A DNA stretch of 59,763 nt from Pseudomonas oryzagri (GTDB lineage Bacteria; Pseudomonadota; Gammaproteobacteria; Pseudomonadales; Pseudomonadaceae). Numbering within the stretch: the stretch's first letter is position 1; each line of letters starts with the position of its first letter. The DNA is taken from assembly GCF_020831405.1 (NCBI RefSeq), contig NZ_JAJHPU010000023.1, positions 1 to 59,763 of the forward strand, in the 5' to 3' direction. A program made the position numbers and the translations under genes. Shown here piece by piece: positions 32,741 to 41,850 of the stretch. Below the pieces are notes generated by a model. It did no database searches and was not told the DNA's origin. It saw only the letters and a list, made by a program, of their open reading frames with translations.

Positions 32741-33631
32741 ATGATCGACATCCGTGGATTGAGTTATTTCGTTGCCCAGGTCGGCAATCTCGGCGACTGG
32801 CAGTGCTACGCCGAGGACGTGCTGGGCATGCCGACCAGCCCCGCGCCGGGCGGCGGCCTGTACGTGAAGATGGACGAGCGGCCGTTCCGCATGCTGGTGG
32901 TCGAGGGCGATGCGCCGCGCTACCTGGCCTCGGGCTGGGAGCTGGCCAATGGGGCGGCGTTCCGCAACGCCATCGCGCACCTCGAGGCCAAGGGCGTCAA
33001 GTGGCAGGCCGGCAGCGCCGAGGAGATCGAGCAGCGCGGCGTGCAGGCGCTGGCCATCGTCGTCGATCCGGCGGGCAACCGGCACGAGCTGAGCTGGGGC
33101 CATCGCTCCGACTGCCTGCCGTTCGTCTCGCCGCAGGGCGTGCCGCGCTTCGTCACCGGCGCCATGGGCCTCGGTCACACCGTGCTGCCGGCGCCGAACT
33201 TCGACGCCACCCTGGCTTTTGCCACCGAGGTGCTCGGCTTCGAGGTCTCCGACATCTTCAACTTCCGCCCGGACCCCAGCGCCCCGGCGACCCGCATCCA
33301 CTTCCTGCACTGCGCCAACGCCCGCCACCACAGCCTGGCGCTGGCCGAGTACCCGGTGCCGAGCGGCTGCGTGCACGTGATGGTCGAGGTCGACTCGATG
33401 ACCGAGGTGGGCCGCGCCCACGACCGCATGCAGGCGCACGGGGTGGCGCTGTCGGCGACCCTCGGCCAGCACCTCAACGACCGCATGACCAGTTTCTACA
33501 TGAAGACCCCCTCGGGCTTCGACCTGGAGTACGGCTACGGCGGCCTGCAGCTCGACTGGGCCGAACACAGCGCCTTCGAGTTCACCCGCGTGAGCATCTG
33601 GGGCCACGACTTCTCCGCCGGCCGGCAATAA
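32741..33631 (+). CDS. hsaC: Extradiol dioxygenase, HsaC/BphC-like
   Basis: This 296-aa two-module vicinal-oxygen-chelate enzyme has Fe(II) ligands His146 (GLGHTVL), His197 (ARHHSLAL) and Glu263 (FDLEYGYGG). Active-site His244, Asp and Tyr lie in LGQHLNDRMTSFYMKTPSGF. HsaC opens the catecholic ring A of 3,4-DHSA. The product is the substrate of the HsaD-like hydrolase encoded at 4030-4866. The ATG at 32741 follows AGGAG; in-frame upstream ATGs lack a ribosome-binding site. It heads the long plus-strand operon with ipdA 11 bp downstream. Aromatic-pathway BphC is the alternative, disfavoured by the neighbours. Confidence 0.87.
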   Translation: MIDIRGLSYFVAQVGNLGDWQCYAEDVLGMPTSPAPGGGLYVKMDERPFRMLVVEGDAPRYLASGWELANGAAFRNAIAHLEAKGVKWQAGSAEEIEQRGVQALAIVVDPAGNRHELSWGHRSDCLPFVSPQGVPRFVTGAMGLGHTVLPAPNFDATLAFATEVLGFEVSDIFNFRPDPSAPATRIHFLHCANARHHSLALAEYPVPSGCVHVMVEVDSMTEVGRAHDRMQAHGVALSATLGQHLNDRMTSFYMKTPSGFDLEYGYGGLQLDWAEHSAFEFTRVSIWGHDFSAGRQ

Positions 33632-33642
33632 GGAGCACATAG

Positions 33643-34521
33643 ATGAACAAGCAACTGACGGCGGCCGATGCGGTCGCCCAACTGCGCGACGGCATGACCG
33701 TCGGCTTCGGCGGCTGGGGCCCGCGGCGCAAGCCGATGGCCATCGTCCGCGAGATCCTCCGCTCGGACGTCAAGGACCTCACCGTGGTCGCCTACGGCGG
33801 TCCCGAGGTCGGCATGCTGTGCGCCGCCGGCAAGGTGAAGAAGCTGGTGTTCGGTTTCGCCACCCTCGACGCCATCCCGCTGGAGCCCTGGTACCGCAAG
33901 TGCCGCGAGGCCGGCCAGCTCACCGAGCTGATGGAGCTGGACGAGGGCATGTTCGAGTGGGGCCTGCGCGCCGCCGGCATGCGCCTGCCGTTCCTGCCGA
34001 CCCGCTGTGGCCTGGCCACCGACGTGCTGACCCACAGCCCGGAGCTGAAGACCGTGCAGTCGCCCTACGCCGACGGCGAGGTGCTGCTGGCCATGCCGGC
34101 GCTGAACCTCGACGTGGCCTTCCTGCACGTCAACGACGCCGACCGCCTGGGCAACACCCTGGTGACCGGCCCGGACCCGTACTTCGACCACCTGTTCGCC
34201 CGCGCCGCCCAGCAGTGCTTCGTGTCCTGCGAGCGCCTGCACGAGCGCTTCGCGTTGACCGCCGAGCAGGCGCGCAACAACACCTTCGAGCGCTACCTGG
34301 TAACCGGCGTGGTGCACGCGCCCTTGGGCGCCCACCCGACCTCCTGCCCGTCCGACTATGGCTGGGACATGAGCCACTTCAAGCGCTACGCCGCCAGCGC
34401 GGCGGAAGAGGGCGGCTGGCAGGCCTACGTCGACGAGTTCGTGAACGTGAGCGAGTCGGCCTACCAGGAAAAGAACGGCGGCGCCGAGCGCCTGGGCAAG
34501 CTGCCCCTGCCGGTGTTCTGA
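33643..34521 (+). CDS. ipdA: IpdA, CoA-transferase-fold ring hydrolase, alpha subunit
   Basis: This 292-aa family I CoA-transferase-like subunit contains MTVGFGGWGPRRKPMAIVRE, the CoA-binding Gly loop, and VAYGGPEVGMLCAAGKVKKL. IpdAB is the hydrolase that opens the last steroid ring (COCHEA-CoA) in HIP catabolism of mycobacteria; ScdL1L2 is the proteobacterial counterpart. ipdB follows at 12 bp. The pairing with an EchA20-like gene and IpdC-like gene downstream makes this assignment strong. It retains a CoA-transferase fold but is not expected to move CoA. Confidence 0.88.
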   Translation: MNKQLTAADAVAQLRDGMTVGFGGWGPRRKPMAIVREILRSDVKDLTVVAYGGPEVGMLCAAGKVKKLVFGFATLDAIPLEPWYRKCREAGQLTELMELDEGMFEWGLRAAGMRLPFLPTRCGLATDVLTHSPELKTVQSPYADGEVLLAMPALNLDVAFLHVNDADRLGNTLVTGPDPYFDHLFARAAQQCFVSCERLHERFALTAEQARNNTFERYLVTGVVHAPLGAHPTSCPSDYGWDMSHFKRYAASAAEEGGWQAYVDEFVNVSESAYQEKNGGAERLGKLPLPVF

Positions 34522-34533
34522 GGAGAACGAGCG

Positions 34534-35340
34534 ATGACCGATACCTGTGATTTCACCCTGGCCGAACTGCTGATCGTCGCCGCCTCGGAAGCCTGGCGCG
34601 GCAACGGCGAGGTGCTGGCCTCGGGCCTGGGCGTGATCCCGCGCCTGGGCGCGAGCCTGGCCAAGCTCACCCACAGCCCGGAACTCTTGATGACCGACAG
34701 CGAGGCGTTCCTGGTCGAGGAGCCGATCCCGCTCGGCCCGCGCGGCGACTACGTGCCCAAGTACTCCGGCTGCATGAGCTTCGAGCGCGTGTTCGAGTGC
34801 GTGTGGGGCGGCCGCCGCCACGCGATGATCGGCCCGACCCAGGTCGACCGCTGGGGCCAGACCAACCTGTCCGCGGTCGGCGACTACCGCCAGCCGAAGA
34901 TCGCCATGCTCGGCGTGCGCGGCCTGCCGGGCAACAGCATCAACCACATCAACTCGTTCTTCATCCCCAGCCACAACAAGCGGGTGTTCGTCGCCGGCGA
35001 GGTGGACATGGTCTCCGGCGTCGGCTTCAAGGCCGAGCGCTGGGAGCAGGGCGTGCGCCGCGACCTGATGGACATCCGCCGCGTGGTCACCGACCTGTGC
35101 GTGATGGACTTCGAAGGCCCCGACCGTGCGGTGCGCGTGCGCTCGCTGCATCCGGGCGTGACCTTCGAGGAAGTGCAGGACAACACCGGCTTCCCGCTGC
35201 TCAAGGCCGACGACATGGGCGAAACCGCCCATCCGACCGCCGAGCAGCTGGCGATCATCCGCCGCCTCGACCCGCACGACCTGCGTGCCTCCGCCCTCAA
35301 GGGCAATCCGCCCGGCATCCGTGCCGCCACCCCGGCCTGA
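34534..35340 (+). CDS. ipdB: IpdB, CoA-transferase-fold ring hydrolase, beta subunit
   Basis: This 268-aa partner of IpdA contains LLIVAASEAWRGNGEVLASG, MIGPTQVDRWGQTNLSAVGD and INHINSFFIPSHNKRVFVAG. The length and order match the beta subunit of the IpdAB heterotetramer, which supplies active-site residues. GAGGAG precedes the ATG, and the gene ends 10 bp before the enoyl-CoA hydratase, so it is part of one operon. Confidence 0.88.
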   Translation: MTDTCDFTLAELLIVAASEAWRGNGEVLASGLGVIPRLGASLAKLTHSPELLMTDSEAFLVEEPIPLGPRGDYVPKYSGCMSFERVFECVWGGRRHAMIGPTQVDRWGQTNLSAVGDYRQPKIAMLGVRGLPGNSINHINSFFIPSHNKRVFVAGEVDMVSGVGFKAERWEQGVRRDLMDIRRVVTDLCVMDFEGPDRAVRVRSLHPGVTFEEVQDNTGFPLLKADDMGETAHPTAEQLAIIRRLDPHDLRASALKGNPPGIRAATPA

Positions 35341-35350
35341 GGAGTCGACC

Positions 35351-36271
35351 ATGAGCGTCCCGAGCAGCGACAGCGAATTCGTCACCCGCGCCGATGCCTC
35401 GGTCTACGAGACCGACGAGCCGGTGCTCTACAGCGTGGCCGATGGCATCGCCACCCTGACCATGAACCGTCCGGGGTTCAACAACGCGCAGAACTCGCAG
35501 ATGACCTACGCCCTCGACGCGGCCCTGCGCCGCGCCGTGGACGACGACGCGGTCAAGGTCATCGTGCTGTGTGGCGCCGGCAAGCACTTCTCCGCCGGCC
35601 ACGACATCGGCACGCCGGGACGCGACATCAACAAGCCGTTCGAGCGTGCCCACCTGTGGTGGGACCACACCAACAAGCCCGGCGGCGAGTACCTGTACGC
35701 CCGCGAGCAGGAGGTTTACCTCGGCATGTGCCGGCGCTGGCGCGAGCTGCCCAAGCCGACCATCGCCATGGTGCAGGGCGCCTGCATCGCCGGCGGCCTG
35801 ATGCTGGCCTGGGTCTGCGACCTGATCGTGGCCAGCGACGACGCCTTCTTCCAGGACCCGGTGGTGCGCATGGGCATTCCGGGAGTGGAGTACTTCGCCC
35901 ATCCCTACGAGATGAACCCGCGCATCGCCAAGGAATTCCTCATGTGCGGCGACCGCATGCCGGCCAGCCGTGCCTATGAGGTGGGCATGGTCAACCGCGT
36001 GGTGCCGCGCGACGAGCTTGCCGCCACCACCTACGCGCTGGCTTTGAGGATCGCCGGCCAGCCGCGCATGGGCCTGGCGCTGACCAAGCAGGCGATCAAC
36101 CACGTCGAGGACCTGGCCGGCAAGCGCACCGCCATGGACGCGGTGTTCGCCTGGCACCACTTCGCCCACGTGCACAACGAGCTGCTGTCCGGCGACAAGC
36201 TGGGCGGCTATGACGCCAAGGCCATGGCCAAGGCCAACAAGCAGGCCGCCAGCGAAGGGGAAAGCGCATGA
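35351..36271 (+). CDS. Enoyl-CoA hydratase/isomerase-family protein
   Basis: This 306-aa crotonase-fold protein has the oxyanion-hole segments LCGAGKHFSAGHDIGTPG and VQGACIAGGLMLAWVCDLIV, and the catalytic-region QDPVVRMGIPGVEYFAHPYE. The N-terminal extension of about 25 residues and an inserted loop (KPFERAHLWWDHTNKPGGEY) are longer than in typical hydratases. In the ipd cluster a crotonase distinct from EchA20 is expected to hydrate a C/D-ring enoyl-CoA (ScdY/ScdD-like). Which one is uncertain. The start at 35351 follows GAGGAG. The stop overlaps the next start (ATGA). Confidence 0.83.
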   Translation: MSVPSSDSEFVTRADASVYETDEPVLYSVADGIATLTMNRPGFNNAQNSQMTYALDAALRRAVDDDAVKVIVLCGAGKHFSAGHDIGTPGRDINKPFERAHLWWDHTNKPGGEYLYAREQEVYLGMCRRWRELPKPTIAMVQGACIAGGLMLAWVCDLIVASDDAFFQDPVVRMGIPGVEYFAHPYEMNPRIAKEFLMCGDRMPASRAYEVGMVNRVVPRDELAATTYALALRIAGQPRMGLALTKQAINHVEDLAGKRTAMDAVFAWHHFAHVHNELLSGDKLGGYDAKAMAKANKQAASEGESA

Positions 36272-37365
36272 GTGCCCTGCTGCAGACCCCGCTGACCGAG
36301 GCGCTCGGCTGCCGCTACCCGATCGTGCAGACCGCGATGGGCTTTGTGGCCGACGCCAACCTGGTGATCGCCACCACCCGCGCGGGCGGTTTCGGCTTCC
36401 TCGCCGGGGCGACCATCCCGGCCGCCGAGCTGGAAGGCGAGATCCAGAAGGTGATCAAGGCCACCGGCGGTAGCAACTTCGGCCTCAACTTCCACATGTT
36501 CCAGGAAAACGCGGCGCAGTGCGTGGATCTGGCGATCCAGTACCGCCTGCGCGCGGTGAGCTACGGCCGCGGTCCGGACAAGCAGACCATCGCCCGCTTC
36601 AAGGCCGCCGGCGTGCTGTGCATCCCCACCGTCGGCGCGCTCAAGCACGCGCAGAAGGCCGTGGAGCTGGGCGCCGACCTGATCACCATCCAGGGCGGCG
36701 AGGGCGGCGGCCACACTGGCGGCGTGCCGACCACCATCCTGCTGCCGCAGGTGCTCGATGCGGTCAAGGTGCCGGTGATCGCCGCCGGCGGCTACTCCAC
36801 CGGCCGCGGCCTGGCCTCGGCGCTGGCCGCCGGCGCCGCCGGCATCGCCATGGGTACGCGCTTCCTGATGACCAGCGATTCGCCCACCCCCAAGGCGACC
36901 CTGCAGCGCTACCTGGCGGTCAACGACCCGCAGCGCATCCGCGTCACCCTGGCGGTGGACGGCATGCGCCACCGGATGATCGACAACCCGTTCATCAACC
37001 GCCTGGAAGGCGCCGGGCCGTTCGGCCGCCTGCGCATCGCCCTGGGCAGCGCCTGGCAGTGGAAGCAGCAGACCGGCATGAGCCTCACGCACATGCTCGG
37101 CGTGCTGCGCCAGGCGCTCAAGGAAGACCCGGGCGCGGTGTCGCAGACGGTGATGGCCGCCAACCAGCCGGTGCTGCTGCAGCGCTCGATGGTCGACGGT
37201 TACCCCGACGAGGGGATCCTGCCCAGCGGCCAGGTGGCCGCCGCCATCGGCGAGCTGCAGAGCTGCCAGCAACTGATCGACGAGATGGTCGCCGAGGCCG
37301 AGCGCTGCCTGGCCGCGCTCTGCGCCCGCCAGGCAGCGGCGAAGACCGCGCCGGCCATCTCCTGA
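36268..37365 (+). CDS. ipdC: IpdC-like flavoprotein (nitronate monooxygenase family)
   Basis: This 365-aa TIM-barrel FMN protein of the NMO/2-nitropropane dioxygenase family contains RYPIVQTAMGFVADANLVIA, GAEGGGHTG-type phosphate loop QGGEGGGHTGGVPTTILLPQ and AAGGYSTGRGLASALAAGAA followed by GIAMGTRFLMT. IpdC in mycobacteria is a flavin enzyme that oxidises a hydroxylated HIP-CoA intermediate; the position between ipdAB and echA20 genes supports this role. Classic nitronate monooxygenase is the alternative but would not fit the operon. It starts within the preceding gene's stop codon. Confidence 0.83.
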   Translation: MSALLQTPLTEALGCRYPIVQTAMGFVADANLVIATTRAGGFGFLAGATIPAAELEGEIQKVIKATGGSNFGLNFHMFQENAAQCVDLAIQYRLRAVSYGRGPDKQTIARFKAAGVLCIPTVGALKHAQKAVELGADLITIQGGEGGGHTGGVPTTILLPQVLDAVKVPVIAAGGYSTGRGLASALAAGAAGIAMGTRFLMTSDSPTPKATLQRYLAVNDPQRIRVTLAVDGMRHRMIDNPFINRLEGAGPFGRLRIALGSAWQWKQQTGMSLTHMLGVLRQALKEDPGAVSQTVMAANQPVLLQRSMVDGYPDEGILPSGQVAAAIGELQSCQQLIDEMVAEAERCLAALCARQAAAKTAPAIS

Positions 37366-37396
37366 ACCCCGCCATGCCTACCAGGAGCCAACAACA

Positions 37397-38149
37397 ATGA
37401 GCCAGGCATTCACTACCCGTATCGAGGCGGGCATTGCCGAACTGACGATCGCCAAGCCGCCGGTCAACGCGCTGGACAGCCAGGAATGGCTGGCGCTGGC
37501 GCGCTCGATCGACGAGCTGGGCGCCAATCCCGAGGTGCGCGTCATCGTCATCCGCGCCGAGGGCCGCGGCTTCTGCGCCGGGGTCGACATCAAGGAGCTC
37601 GACGCCCATCCCGAGCGCATCGTCGCGGTCAACAAGGGCAACTACGAGACCTTCCGCGCCGTGCACCGCAGCCCGGTGCCGGTGATCGTCGCGGTGCACG
37701 GCTTCGTGCTCGGCGGCGGCATCGGCATCACCGGCGCGGCCGACATCGTGGTCGCCGCCGAGTGCGCCACCTTCGCCCTGCCGGAAGTCGACCGCGGCGC
37801 CATGGGCGGCGGCGCCCACCTGCAGCGCCTGTTCCCGGTGCAGAAGGTCCGCTACCTGTTCTTCACCGGCGAGAAGATCGGCGCTCGGGACGCGGAGCGC
37901 TACGGCTTTATCGAGCGCGTGGTACCGAAGGAAGAGCTGCGCGAGGCCGCCCTGGAGATCGCCGCGAAGATCGCCGCCAAGAGCCCGGCGATGATCCGCA
38001 TCGCCAAGGAAGCCCTCAACGGCATCGAGGACGGCAACCTCGAAGACAAGTACCGCTGGGAGCAGGGTTTCACCCTGCAGGCCTACACCAGCCCGGACTC
38101 CGCGGAGACCCGCCGGGCCTTCGTCGAGAAGCGCGACGCCAAGTTCTGA
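37397..38149 (+). CDS. echA20: EchA20-like crotonase (ring-D hydrolase)
   Basis: This 250-aa crotonase-fold protein contains IRAEGRGFCAGVDIKELDAH, VHGFVLGGGIGITGAADIVV and ALPEVDRGAMGGGAHLQRLF. The EVDRGAxG segment is the hallmark I recall for EchA20/ScdN, which hydrolytically opens steroid ring D of HIEC-CoA to give the IpdAB substrate. CAGGAG precedes the ATG. It lies between the IpdC-like gene and the acyl-CoA dehydrogenase pair. Confidence 0.85.
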   Translation: MSQAFTTRIEAGIAELTIAKPPVNALDSQEWLALARSIDELGANPEVRVIVIRAEGRGFCAGVDIKELDAHPERIVAVNKGNYETFRAVHRSPVPVIVAVHGFVLGGGIGITGAADIVVAAECATFALPEVDRGAMGGGAHLQRLFPVQKVRYLFFTGEKIGARDAERYGFIERVVPKEELREAALEIAAKIAAKSPAMIRIAKEALNGIEDGNLEDKYRWEQGFTLQAYTSPDSAETRRAFVEKRDAKF

Positions 38150-38158
38150 GGACGCACC

Positions 38159-39316
38159 ATGGATCTTGCCTATACCCCCAAACAGAAGGCCTTCCGCGCC
38201 GAGGTGCGGGCCTGGCTGGCGGACAACCTGCCGCGCGAGCCACTGGCCAGCTACGACACCCGTGAAGGCTTCGAACAACACCGCGAATGGGAAAGCCGCC
38301 TGTTCGACGCCCGCCTGTCCATGGTGATGTGGCCGGCCGAGCTGGGCGGACGCGGCTGCGACCTCACCGAATGGCTGATCTTCGAGGAGGAGTACTACGG
38401 CGCCGGCGCGCCGATGCGCGTCAACCAGAACGGCCAGCTGCTGCTCGGCCCGACCCTGATGGAGTTCGGCACCGAGGAGCAGAAGCAGCGCTTCCTGCCG
38501 CGCATGGCCGCCAGCGCCGACATGTGGGCGCAGGGCTGGTCGGAGCCGAACGCCGGCTCGGACATGGCGGCGATCACCAGCAAGGCGATCCGCGACGGCG
38601 ACCACTACGTGCTCAACGGCCAGAAGACCTGGTCGACCCGCGCGATCTTCGCCGACTGGCTGTTCGGCCTGTTCCGCAGCGACCCGGCCTCCAGCCGCCA
38701 CCACGGCCTGAGCTTCCTGCTGGTGCCGCTGGACACCCCCGGCGTGACCATCCGCCCGATCAAGGCGCTCAACGGCAAGGACGCCTTCGCCGAAGTGTTC
38801 TTCGACGACGTGCGCGTGCCGGTGGAGAACCGCATCGGCGCCGAAGGGCAGGGCTGGCACGTGGCCATGGCCACCGCCGGCTTCGAGCGCGGCCTGCTGC
38901 TGCGCTCGCCGGCCCGTTTCCAGGCCACCGCGCGCAAGCTGGTCGAGCTGTACCGCGCCAACCAGGCCAGCGCCGACCGCGACCCAAGCATCCGCGAGGC
39001 GGTCAGCCAGGCGTGGATGGACGCCGAGGCCTACGCGCTGTCCGCCTACCACACGGTCGGCCGCCTGGCGCGCGGCGCGCGCATCGGCGCCGAGTCGAGC
39101 ACCAACAAGATCTTCTGGTCCGAACTGGACCTGCGCATGCACGAGACGGCGATGCGCATCCTCGGCGCGCGCGGCGAGCTGCTGGAGAACGCGGAGGGCG
39201 AGGCCAACTACTGGCTGGAGGGCTTCCTGTTCGCCCAGGCCGGGCCGATCTACGCCGGCACCAACGAGATCCAGCGCAACATCATCGCCGAGCGCATGCT
39301 CGGCCTGCCGAAGTAA
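38159..39316 (+). CDS. Acyl-CoA dehydrogenase, larger subunit of a pair (IpdE1/ScdC-like)
   Basis: This 385-aa acyl-CoA dehydrogenase has the FAD-contact segment WAQGWSEPNAGSDMAAITSK, LNGQKTWSTRAIFADWLFGL and the C-terminal GPIYAGTNEIQRNIIAERML. It is immediately followed (10 bp) by a second, shorter dehydrogenase gene. Steroid-degrading bacteria use heterotetrameric alpha2beta2 dehydrogenases encoded by adjacent genes, and IpdE1-IpdE2 is the one tied to HIP degradation. Electrons would pass to EtfAB, encoded at 55807-57488. Confidence 0.85.
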   Translation: MDLAYTPKQKAFRAEVRAWLADNLPREPLASYDTREGFEQHREWESRLFDARLSMVMWPAELGGRGCDLTEWLIFEEEYYGAGAPMRVNQNGQLLLGPTLMEFGTEEQKQRFLPRMAASADMWAQGWSEPNAGSDMAAITSKAIRDGDHYVLNGQKTWSTRAIFADWLFGLFRSDPASSRHHGLSFLLVPLDTPGVTIRPIKALNGKDAFAEVFFDDVRVPVENRIGAEGQGWHVAMATAGFERGLLLRSPARFQATARKLVELYRANQASADRDPSIREAVSQAWMDAEAYALSAYHTVGRLARGARIGAESSTNKIFWSELDLRMHETAMRILGARGELLENAEGEANYWLEGFLFAQAGPIYAGTNEIQRNIIAERMLGLPK

Positions 39317-39326
39317 GGAGCGGGCC

Positions 39327-40385
39327 ATGGACTTCACCTTCAACGACGATCAGCTCGCCTTCCGCGAGGCGATCAGCCGCTTCCTGATGACCGAGGCGGC
39401 CCCCGAGATGCTGCGCGACGTCTGGGAAACCGACGCCGGCCGCTCCCCGGAGCTGCGCACCAAGATCGCCGAGCAGGGCCTCACCGCCCTGTCGGTTCCC
39501 GAAGCCTGCGGCGGCCTGGGCATGGACGACGTCGCCTGGTCGCTGATGACCCAGGAGCTGGGCTACTACGCGATCCCCGATTCGCTGGCCGACACCGCCT
39601 ACGTGGCAGCCGGTCTGCTGACCGCACTGGGCGCCGATGTCGCCGGTCGCGACGAGACCCTGGCGCAGATCGCCGACGGCAGCATCCGCGTCGCCGTCGG
39701 CCATCCGGTCAACCCGCTGGTGGCCGACGCCCACCTGGCCAGCCACCTTCTGCTCGCCCACGGCGACGAGGTGCACCTGGTGCCGCGCCAGCTGGTCGAC
39801 GTGGTCGCCACGCCGAGCATCGACGCCTCGCGCCGCCTAAGCCAGGTGGTCTGGGAGCCGACTTCGGCGACCCGCGTGGCCGCAGGCGAGCAGGGCCGCG
39901 CGCTGTGGGCGCAGACCCTGGATCGCGGCGCCCTGGCGGTGGCCGGCCAGGCCCTCGGCCTGGCCCAGCGCATGCTCGACCTGTCGGTCGACTACGTCGC
40001 CCAGCGCAAGCAGTTCGGCAAGCCGATCGGCAGCTTCCAGGCGGTCAAGCACCACCTGGCCGACGTCGCCACCCAGATCGAGTTCGCCAAGCCGGTGCTC
40101 TATCGCGCCGCCCACGCCCTGGCCAACGGCGCCCGCGACGCCGCGGTGCACGTCTCCCACGCCAAGCTGGCCTGCGCCGAGGCGGGCTGGCTGTCGGCCC
40201 GCCACGGCATCCAGGTGCACGGCGCCATGGGTTACACCTGGGAAGTCGACCTGCAGATGTTCATGAAGCGCGCCTGGGCGCTGGACGCCTCCTGGGGCGA
40301 CCGCGCCTTCCACAAGTCCCGCGTGGCCGCCTGCGTGCTGGCCGACGGCGCCCCGCTGGGGCCGGGCCATACCTTCGAGGAGTGA
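39327..40385 (+). CDS. Acyl-CoA dehydrogenase, smaller subunit of a pair (IpdE2-like)
   Basis: This 352-aa dehydrogenase starts MDFTFNDDQLAFREAISRFL and includes LDLSVDYVAQRKQFGKPIGS and HGIQVHGAMGYTWEVDLQMF. The middle beta domain is short and lacks the full WxxxNAxS-type FAD segment of the larger subunit, as in the second subunits of alpha2beta2 steroid dehydrogenases, where FAD sites are formed at the interface. Only 3 bp separate it from the thiolase gene. Confidence 0.84.
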   Translation: MDFTFNDDQLAFREAISRFLMTEAAPEMLRDVWETDAGRSPELRTKIAEQGLTALSVPEACGGLGMDDVAWSLMTQELGYYAIPDSLADTAYVAAGLLTALGADVAGRDETLAQIADGSIRVAVGHPVNPLVADAHLASHLLLAHGDEVHLVPRQLVDVVATPSIDASRRLSQVVWEPTSATRVAAGEQGRALWAQTLDRGALAVAGQALGLAQRMLDLSVDYVAQRKQFGKPIGSFQAVKHHLADVATQIEFAKPVLYRAAHALANGARDAAVHVSHAKLACAEAGWLSARHGIQVHGAMGYTWEVDLQMFMKRAWALDASWGDRAFHKSRVAACVLADGAPLGPGHTFEE

Positions 40386-40388
40386 ACC

Positions 40389-41540
40389 ATGGCCGAAGCC
40401 TATATCGTCGACGTCCTGCGCAGCCCGACCGGCAAGCGCAAGGGCGGTCTGTCCCACGTGCACGCCATCGACCTCGGCGCCCATGTGCTCAAGGCGCTGG
40501 TCGAGCGCAATCCGATCCCGGCCTTCGAGTACGACGACGTCGTGTTCGGCTGCGTCGACACCATCGGCTCGCAGGCCGGTGACATCGCCCGCACCAGCTG
40601 GCTGGCCGCCGGCCTGCCGCTCAACGTGCCGGGCACCACCGTGGACCGCCAGTGCGGTTCCTCGCAGCAGGCCATCCACTTCGCCGCCCAGGCGGTGATG
40701 AGCGGCACCCAGGACGTGGTGGCGGTCGGCGGCGTGCAGACCATGACGCAGATCCCGATCTCCTCGGCGATGCTGGCCGGCCAGCCGCTGGGCTTCGCCG
40801 ACCCGTTCTCCGGCAGCAAGGGTTGGCAGGCGCGCTTCGGCGACCAGCCGGTCAACCAGTTCTACGCCGCCCAGCGCATCGCCGACCACTGGGGTATCAG
40901 CCGCGAACAAATGGAAGCCTTCGCCCTGGAGAGCCACCAGCGCGCCCTGAGCGCCATCGCCAAAGGCCGCTTCACCCGCGAGATCGTCCCGCTGGAAGGC
41001 GTCTGGTACGACGAGACGCCGCGCGAGACCACCCTGGAGAAGATGGCCAGCCTGGAGCCGGTGGGCGCGGAATATCCGTCGATCACCGCCGCGGTATCCA
41101 GCCAGACCTGCGACGCCTCGGCGGCGCTGCTGATCGTTTCCGAGGCGGCGCTCAAGCGCTACGGCCTGACCCCGCGGGCGCGCATCCACCACATCAGCGT
41201 GCGCGGCGACGACCCGATCTGGCACCTCACCGCGCCGATCGAGGCGACCCGCTTTGCGCTGAAGAAGGCCGGTATGACCATGGCCGACATCGACCGCGTG
41301 GAGATCAACGAGGCGTTCGCCTCGGTGGTGATGGCCTGGGCCAAGGAGCTGGACTACGACCCGGCGCGCACCAACGCCAACGGCGGCGCCATCGCCCTCG
41401 GCCACCCGCTGGGCGCCACCGGCGCGCGGCTGATGACCACGCTGCTGCACGAACTGGAATGCACCGGCGGCCGCTACGGCCTGCAGACCATGTGCGAGGG
41501 CGGCGGCCAGGCGAACGTGACCATTATCGAAAGGCTTTAA
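40389..41540 (+). CDS. fadA6: Acetyl-CoA acyltransferase (thiolase), FadA6/ScdF-like
   Basis: This 383-aa classical thiolase has the nucleophile Cys in [20 protein letters not shown], His in [18 protein letters not shown], and [20 protein letters not shown]. The last motif is CEGGGQAN rather than the usual CIGGGQG. It probably performs thiolytic cleavage of a 3-oxoacyl-CoA from the opened C/D rings. It is the last gene before a tandem repeat of about 230 bp, which may mark the operon end. Confidence 0.85.
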   Translation: MAEAYIVDVLRSPTGKRKGGLSHVHAIDLGAHVLKALVERNPIPAFEYDDVVFGCVDTIGSQAGDIARTSWLAAGLPLNVPGTTVDRQCGSSQQAIHFAAQAVMSGTQDVVAVGGVQTMTQIPISSAMLAGQPLGFADPFSGSKGWQARFGDQPVNQFYAAQRIADHWGISREQMEAFALESHQRALSAIAKGRFTREIVPLEGVWYDETPRETTLEKMASLEPVGAEYPSITAAVSSQTCDASAALLIVSEAALKRYGLTPRARIHHISVRGDDPIWHLTAPIEATRFALKKAGMTMADIDRVEINEAFASVVMAWAKELDYDPARTNANGGAIALGHPLGATGARLMTTLLHELECTGGRYGLQTMCEGGGQANVTIIERL

Positions 41541-41568
41541 CTCCGGCCGCGATCAACCGTAGGTGATT

Positions 41569-41796
41569 GATCGTGCCCACGCTCCAGCGTGGGTACGCAG
41601 CCCGGGCCGCTCTGCGGCCACGGGCGCGGAGCGCCCGCCCAGGGGGCTCCCACGCAGGAGCGTGGGAGCCATCACTGACAGTGAACCAATCGATCGTGCC
41701 CACGCTCCAGCGTGGGTACGCAGCCCGGGCCGCTCTGCGGCCACGGGCGCGGAGCGCCCGCCCAGGGGCTCCCACGCAGGAGCGTGGGAGCCATCA
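41569..41796. repeat. Two tandem copies of a ~105-bp hairpin-rich repeat
   Basis: Unit 1 (41569-41674) and unit 2 (41692-41796) are identical except for one G in a G run. Each starts GATCGTGCCCACGCTCCAGC and ends with a stem GGCTCCCACGC / GCGTGGGAGCC followed by ATCA. Another short palindrome, CCCACGCTCCAGCGTGGG, lies inside. It separates the thiolase from the SDR. Confidence 0.9.
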
Positions 41797-41850
41797 GGAA
41801 TGGGGGGCGCCGACTGCTGACCCGAATATAGAGAACAAGGACAACAAACC

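Noticed and set aside
37118-39343. A 741-codon minus-strand frame opposite echA20 and the acyl-CoA dehydrogenase
   Set aside because: It is antisense to strong gene calls and has low-information composition.
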